Part shown: positions 58,976-64,000 of the stretch, one piece after another | Layout of the letters: each line of letters begins with the position of its first letter | How positions within the stretch are numbered: the stretch's first letter is position 1 | Assembly (NCBI GenBank): GCA_037447605.1 | Contig: CM074806.1 | Location: 3,438,112-3,502,111, forward strand | DNA length: 64,000 nucleotides | Direction of reading: 5' to 3' | From: Zygnema circumcarinatum | Lineage: Eukaryota > Streptophyta > Zygnematophyceae > Zygnematales > Zygnemataceae | The notes under the pieces: generated by a model | Databases searched by the model: none | The model's input: only the letters and a program-made list of their open reading frames with translations | What the model was told of the DNA's origin: nothing | Program-made: the position numbers and the translations under genes

Positions 58976-61356
58976 GTGGTGCAGACAAAAACAGCAGAGA
59001 AGGAGGGGATCTGGGCTATGCAGGTAAGCCGGAGAGAACCCTAATTTAGCTCCAAACATGCCTTACAATCAAACCCCGTGTACCAATCTCAAACGTTGCC
59101 AGCTTCCTTGCACACATTGGACCTCTCCTCTCTTTTGATGAGGGGTTTATCGCTGAACTTCAAACTCTCGTCGAAGTGGGGGACGAGATGGTATTCTAAG
59201 AGGGAAAGGAGGGAAGGGAAGGAGGGAGTGGGGCGTAGAGCCCTATCATCTTCCTCTTTTTGGAGGCAAGGGAACATTCATTCTTGAAATTTTGAAAGTT
59301 CTGAAACTAGAAAACTTGGATTGAATTACCCATTTTTCCCCTCCCCCTTTTTTCTGTTTTTGCTTTACGCGTCAATTCATGCCTTTCCAACTCGCAAATG
59401 GAAAGCTCATTTGTATTTACATTCGTGGCTTCAGGAATGAAAGGTCACGAGTGCCCTGTGGGGTACTCGTGACCAATGCAAGTTGAGGAAAGGAATAGGA
59501 ATAGTTATAAAGTCTATAAAATAAGCTGTATCAGCACCATTTTTCGATGAATTCTAGTCAGCAGGAGTCTCGAAAATAAAACTTCTTGTTCTGATGTGCT
59601 CGGTGTCTTGAAAATTTTATATATCCGAACGATTCTTGCTTTATCCTTTTTTGGTCCTACAAATGTATTGGCTTTTAAGGCATAGATATGGTCATAGGCC
59701 AAGTATTTTAAGTGCTGTTGTCGGTTAGCGCCTGGCATCCCTCTTGACTGAGTGATATCGACCCTTTTTCAATATTAACAGGTGGGCTGTGGGCAACGCA
59801 AAGCCAAGCAGCTGAGCAAAGCAGAGCTTGGTCACTTCGCCGCTGCTGGAGTACCATTAAAACGAAGACTGGCGGAATTTCCCGTGACGTCAGATGCTAT
59901 GCTGCCTGTGGGAACAGAAATCAGTGTGCGCCATTTTGTTCCTGGACAGTACATCGATGTAACGGGGACTACAACAGGAAAAGGGTTCCAGGTTAGTACG
60001 AAGGACTCAAGAAATACTTATGGATAAGCTTACAGAAGCTCCTTGCTCACAAGTGGGGTGATGAAATCCGAGTCAGAAAGAGAGCAAATGCAATAGCAGA
60101 AGTAAATATTGTCAAGGCGGAGAGTGAACAACGCCTGTGACTTTCGGTGTGCTGCAGACCGGAACGATTAAGGAGCTGGCAGCAGTCGAATGAAATGCTT
60201 GATGTTATTGTCTCATCATTGAGCATTACCCTTTTTTATCGACAGAACAGGGAGGATATCCACGTAATGCACATGACGGGCCCTCGCTTTATTCTTTCTA
60301 TTCCAGTATAGAACGACAGTGAATGAATTGCTTAGCACTCTTACTGTTCACATCTGCAGGGAGTGATGAAACGGTACGGGTTTCGAGGAATGCCCGCATC
60401 CCATGGAGCATCTTTGTCACATAGAAGTGGAGGGTCCACTGGAGGGAGGCAAGACCCTGGAAGGGTGAGAGCATAACCTGAGTTTGCCTTTCCTTCATTG
60501 CCATTTTGGGGTTTCAAGAGGGCGTGGTTCAGTTCCTTCTTTATGGGTTGGTGCGCTGCCTTATCGCTACAAACTCGACCTCATTAACTTCCGTTGTCAC
60601 GTGGTGTAACTGCCTTGACTTGGGGGGTTGACTGGCTAATTACTCGCTTGTGGCCTCTTTTCATCCTTCATGTCCTCCGCCGTCCGTCTACCTTTGACTA
60701 ATATATGGCCGCCCCCATCTTCATCCATTTCCATGCTGGGCGACTTTGTGATTCCAGGTCTTTAAAAACAAGAAAATGGCAGGTAGAATGGGAGGGAAGC
60801 AGCGCACTATTCAAAATGTTTGGGTGTACCGAGTAGACCCCGCCAAAAGTCTTATGTGGGTCCGAGGACAGGTAGCAAACCATATCTCTTTATTCTCCTT
60901 GAGAGTAGAATGTCTCTCTTATTTTTCTCTATAGTTTACTCTCTCAATGCTAGAATTACTCCAGTCATGAGGAAACGAAAATTGCTTCGTTGTAAGGCTT
61001 TGAAGGATGGGTTGCTTGCTGCGGCTTGGAGCAAGATAGCTGAGGCTGAATGTCCTCCGCCTCTCAAGAGCCAACAACAAAAAAAAAAAAAAAAAGCAGA
61101 AGCAAGGTTAAAGAAAGCTAACCTTTTTCTTTGTATGTACTGTGACCAATTTGGAATTAAACTTTTGACGAGTGTTGGGGGCTGGCAGATTCCTGGGCAC
61201 AGCGGAAACTTTGTCCTCCTCAGAGATGCCGTGTTCATCAAGCCCGACCCCGCCACCCTCCCGTTCCCCACACACTTCGCTCCCCTGGACGAGGACTTGG
61301 ACGCGCTCTTAGCCACCACTGTGGATGTCGGAAAGAGCCCCTTCGTTGAAGAGTAG
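58604..61356 (+). CDS. RPL3: Mitochondrial 50S-type ribosomal protein L3 (uL3m)
   Basis: This is a core protein of the large mitochondrial ribosomal subunit, sitting near the peptidyl transferase centre. Exons 58604-59023, 59782-59991, 60360-60464, 60758-60871 and 61189-61356 all join in phase 0, giving 338 residues. The first ~80 residues are Arg/Ser-rich without acidic clusters ([20 protein letters not shown]), as expected for a mitochondrial presequence. Conserved bacterial-type L3 motifs follow: [101 protein letters not shown] and LMWVRGQIPG. The plant mitochondrial form fits better than the plastid form. A partial duplicate of exon 1 precedes it. Confidence 0.94.
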
Positions 61357-62264
61357 AACTTAGAAAATGCCTCCCGATTTCTTTTGAATGCCTTTCTGTA
61401 TCAACATTGAGGTCAATATGATAGCACAATTGGCCGATCGACTATGGCTCAGTTCCAATCTTATGCATTTGCTTGGTTGGTTAAATTCCTTGCTCCCCTG
61501 TACCAGGCCTTCCCATGCTTGCTATGTTTGCTGCTGGCAAGAGATGCCCTTTGTCTGGCAGCCATAGATAGGCGCCAACAGCAGCTCTCCTATGCTCCCA
61601 ATCCCCTGCACCTACCCTTCCCCATGTCCACAGCACACGCCGCCCTCCTCCCTCCCTCCCTCCCTCCCTCCCTCCCTCCCTCCCTCCCTGTCGCCCTCCA
61701 ACGGCCGCCTCTGTCTTTAGCGCTCGCTCGCCGTCAGAGACGAGCGGCTCCGCGGGCCGCCGTACGTCGGACCGTACGGAATCCATACGGAAGCAACCGC
61801 GAGCGGCGGGCTGGCGGCCTGACAGCGACGGCGGCGGCCGCCGGCCCCAATGCGGCAATGTGTGGCGGCGCGCAGTCGCCATCGCGTGGCGGAGCCGGTG
61901 GCAGGGACCAGGGGGGAGGGAGAGGGAGGGAGAGAGGGGCCACATCGGGGGGAGGCCGAAGGGGACGGCCGGCCATGGCAGCCTCAGGAAAACGTTTATA
62001 AGGGGAGGCGGGGGGAATGTGGTGGTCAGTGGAAGGGAGCTGAAGGCGGAATTGCGAGGGAGAGGGTTGGTTTGGTGTAAAGGGGTTGTAAGGGGGAGGG
62101 AGAGGAAGTGGGGTAGTGAAGCAGGAGAGACTGACTGTTTCTCTGACTGGAGGTGCCAACCAATTTTACTAGGGATCTGTGAGAAATACCTATTTTTGTC
62201 ACTAGTGGAGTCTATTTCAGGTTGAAAATTTTGAAAGCCGAAGCTCCTTAGAAACTGGCTGAAG
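61357..62264. other. Intergenic: L3 3' flank and LPR1-like promoter
   Basis: A CCCT microsatellite lies at about 61641-61689. CGTACG, CCGTACGG and CCATACGG follow at 61762-61792, and then a G-rich stretch (61860-62110). Frames spanning this region are low-complexity and probably not genes. Confidence 0.5.
61641..61689. repeat. (CCCT)n microsatellite
   Basis: About twelve nearly perfect CCCT units. Confidence 0.9.
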
Positions 62265-63513
62265 ATGACGCAGGCGAGAGAAACTGTACGAGGTAGCCAT
62301 GTGTATCAGGAGATAGTGAGCGAGCAAGAGCCGCAGACGCTGCGCTATGGAGGCTCATCGTCGACCAATCAGCTGGTGCGAGCAGGAAGCGGTTTTCTCG
62401 CGGTATGCTCCGCCGAACAGTTTCAAATTTACTCGTCTTGTTCTTGGCCTTGTCAATTTTCTTGGGTTTTGGGGGTTTTACATCACGCTAGCATTACAGT
62501 AGCAGAGCGTCCCCCCCCCCACCCGCGCCGGAACGTGCGGGATTCCCTTAACTTCAAATGCGCTATACGAATGGAAAACAGTACGAAACATACGAAATCT
62601 CTGTATGGTCGTTAGCACTGCTCTCTCAGATTTTTACCACCCCCGAAGTCGACAAGCTATTTTTCCAGTGCATCCCTACCGATACTACTACCTCAAGAGG
62701 GAGACTTTTGTGCTTAACTCTGTCTGCTAACATCTTCAATGTTTATACTTGCATTGGAACTTTAAACTATTCCTCGAGATTTCTGTTATTTGCTCTTCAA
62801 TGAAGAACAGCGGTGTTTTGCTTTTACTGTGTGATGTCTCGTGTTCGATGCTTTTATCTAGGCTATACTGTTAAAGGAACCCTTTGACATTCAAAATGCG
62901 TGTTGCGTGCAGGCAACAGTCGCAGTGATCGTGTCTTTGGCGCTTGTTTTTGGGGCCCTTGGAATCAACAGCGTGATTATCTCTCGAGGTGAGCGCTTGG
63001 AAGGGAGACACTCTGAAGCAAAAGGGACTGCGTTTGTGGGTTTTGGATGTTGTGCGTGAGGGGACTGTGGAGGGACGGCGGATGACACTCCCACCTCCTC
63101 CACACACACTGCTGCGCTTTCGTCGGAAAAACTCAAATGTCAATGGACCCCAGCTCGCATTACCTTCCAGTGTGGACCTTTCCCTAAGCCAATGTAGCGA
63201 GTGTACGACTACCATGGTGCTTCATGCACCATGTGCCCCAGTCGTACGGCAAATCGTACAGCTATGTGTACGGACAGCATGGCCGACGTACAGTACCGTA
63301 CGGTCGCTTATCCCAAGCGCCTCTTGGCTTAGAGGGACGCGCGTCAGGGGCGACCAATGCCGCGTGGCGCCTCGCCACTGGCAAATCCTGCGAGCTGGCT
63401 TGAAACCAGCGTGACGAAGAGAGAGCCTTGCTACGGCCATGAACTATAGAGCATGAAACTAAATGTGAGGAGTCAAGGGAAAGGACGTGTTGATCAAACT
63501 TTTTGAAATATCC

Positions 63514-63545
<32 letters not shown>

Positions 63546-64000
63546 CGTGCTTTTTGGTGCAGGTTATCCGACGTCGATCAGAGGGGCCTCTAGGGGTGAG
63601 TGCGTGAGCGTGTGGCCGGACCTCTGCAAGTTTGTGGACCCGCTGCCCGTTCCGGCGAGCATTGACGCCGCCACAGGGGACGTGCTCACGATGGGAGCCT
63701 ACAGGACCGTGCATGTGAGCCGGCTGCCTAGTCACCTTTTCTTAATGCATACGAGCTAGTTTCCCACCAGCAGCAGCAGATGAGCCCCGTAGCTTTTCGT
63801 ATTCAAAGCACTCGTTCCGACTTTTATTGCCTGTTGAAATCCACCTGCATTCCAAAAAACTTCGTTCCTCTCGTTTTTGGAGATAATTACAAAAACTCGG
63901 CTTTTATTTTAATATGCAGAAAATTCATCGAGATATGCCGGCGACTCCGGTGTATGCCTTTGGGCCCTCGGAAGAGCTTGCAACAGTGCCTGGCCCCACT
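62265..64000 (+). CDS. LPR1: LPR1-like multicopper oxidase, 5' part (runs off the window)
   Basis: Exons seen: 62265-62402, 62913-62988, 63563-63714 and 63920 to the window end, all in phase, giving 149 residues. LPR1/LPR2 are plant multicopper (ferroxidase-type) oxidases that link low phosphate and iron at the cell wall. The N-terminal 46 residues are polar. Residues 47-69 ([17 protein letters not shown] and on) form one membrane span. Then come [13 protein letters not shown], a block found at the start of LPR and CotA-type oxidases, and [13 protein letters not shown] with ATVPGPT, which matches the strand leading to the first cupredoxin domain. The copper-binding HxH motifs lie beyond the window. 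Intron 2 contains GTACGG words and a TTG microsatellite. Confidence 0.82.
63515..63545. repeat. (TTG)n microsatellite in an intron
   Basis: About ten TTG units lie just before the third exon of the LPR1-like gene. Confidence 0.9.

Noticed and set aside
61444-62001. 185-codon frame on the plus strand after L3
   Set aside because: It crosses the CCCT microsatellite and a G/C-rich promoter-like stretch; low-complexity composition and no domain.

Overview
The window is nuclear DNA of a streptophyte (green plant lineage). The genes have many short introns with GT..AG borders, and their products match plant families: a plant-type DEP1 fusion, a VEL (VIN3-like) Polycomb protein, a clade-A-type PP2C, LSM6, mitochondrial ribosomal protein L3 and an LPR1-type multicopper oxidase. 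It also holds a cholinesterase-type (type B) carboxylesterase, a family I do not associate with land plants, plus much transposon debris and three N gaps. A charophyte alga such as Chara would fit, but that is inference.

Layout. 1-76 holds the tip of an exon on the minus strand. 1.3-5.5 kb (+) is DEP1 of the methionine salvage cycle (12 exons). 6.5-8.8 kb (+) is a membrane-anchored strictosidine-synthase-like protein (5 exons). 9.7-17.7 kb (-) is a VEL protein (12 exons) with an additional canonical PHD finger. 19.7-23.6 kb (-) is a PP2C (5 exons). 24.5-28.9 kb is a nest of small DNA transposons: a near-perfect 0.7-kb foldback with 9-bp target duplications, a hAT-like element with 8-bp target duplications, and an element with G-rich sub-terminal arrays around a FAR1-like reading frame. 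29.6-30.9 kb (-) is an unrecognised multi-pass membrane protein. 31.8-35.4 kb (+) is the secreted carboxylesterase (9 exons). 36.0-37.1 kb (-) is LSM6 (3 exons). 37.7-56.7 kb is a block of decayed Ty3/gypsy-like retroelements, with two related ends in inverted orientation and a different reverse transcriptase remnant between them. 58.6-61.4 kb (+) is mitochondrial L3 (5 exons); its 5' part is repeated directly upstream across a 10-N gap. From 62.3 kb to the end (+) is the 5' part of an LPR1-like oxidase.

The genes are mostly unrelated housekeeping and signalling loci, as expected in a plant genome, with no operon-like logic. Exon borders were chosen by hand from splice signals, reading phase and family resemblance; all nine complete multi-exon models close in frame. 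No database search was possible.
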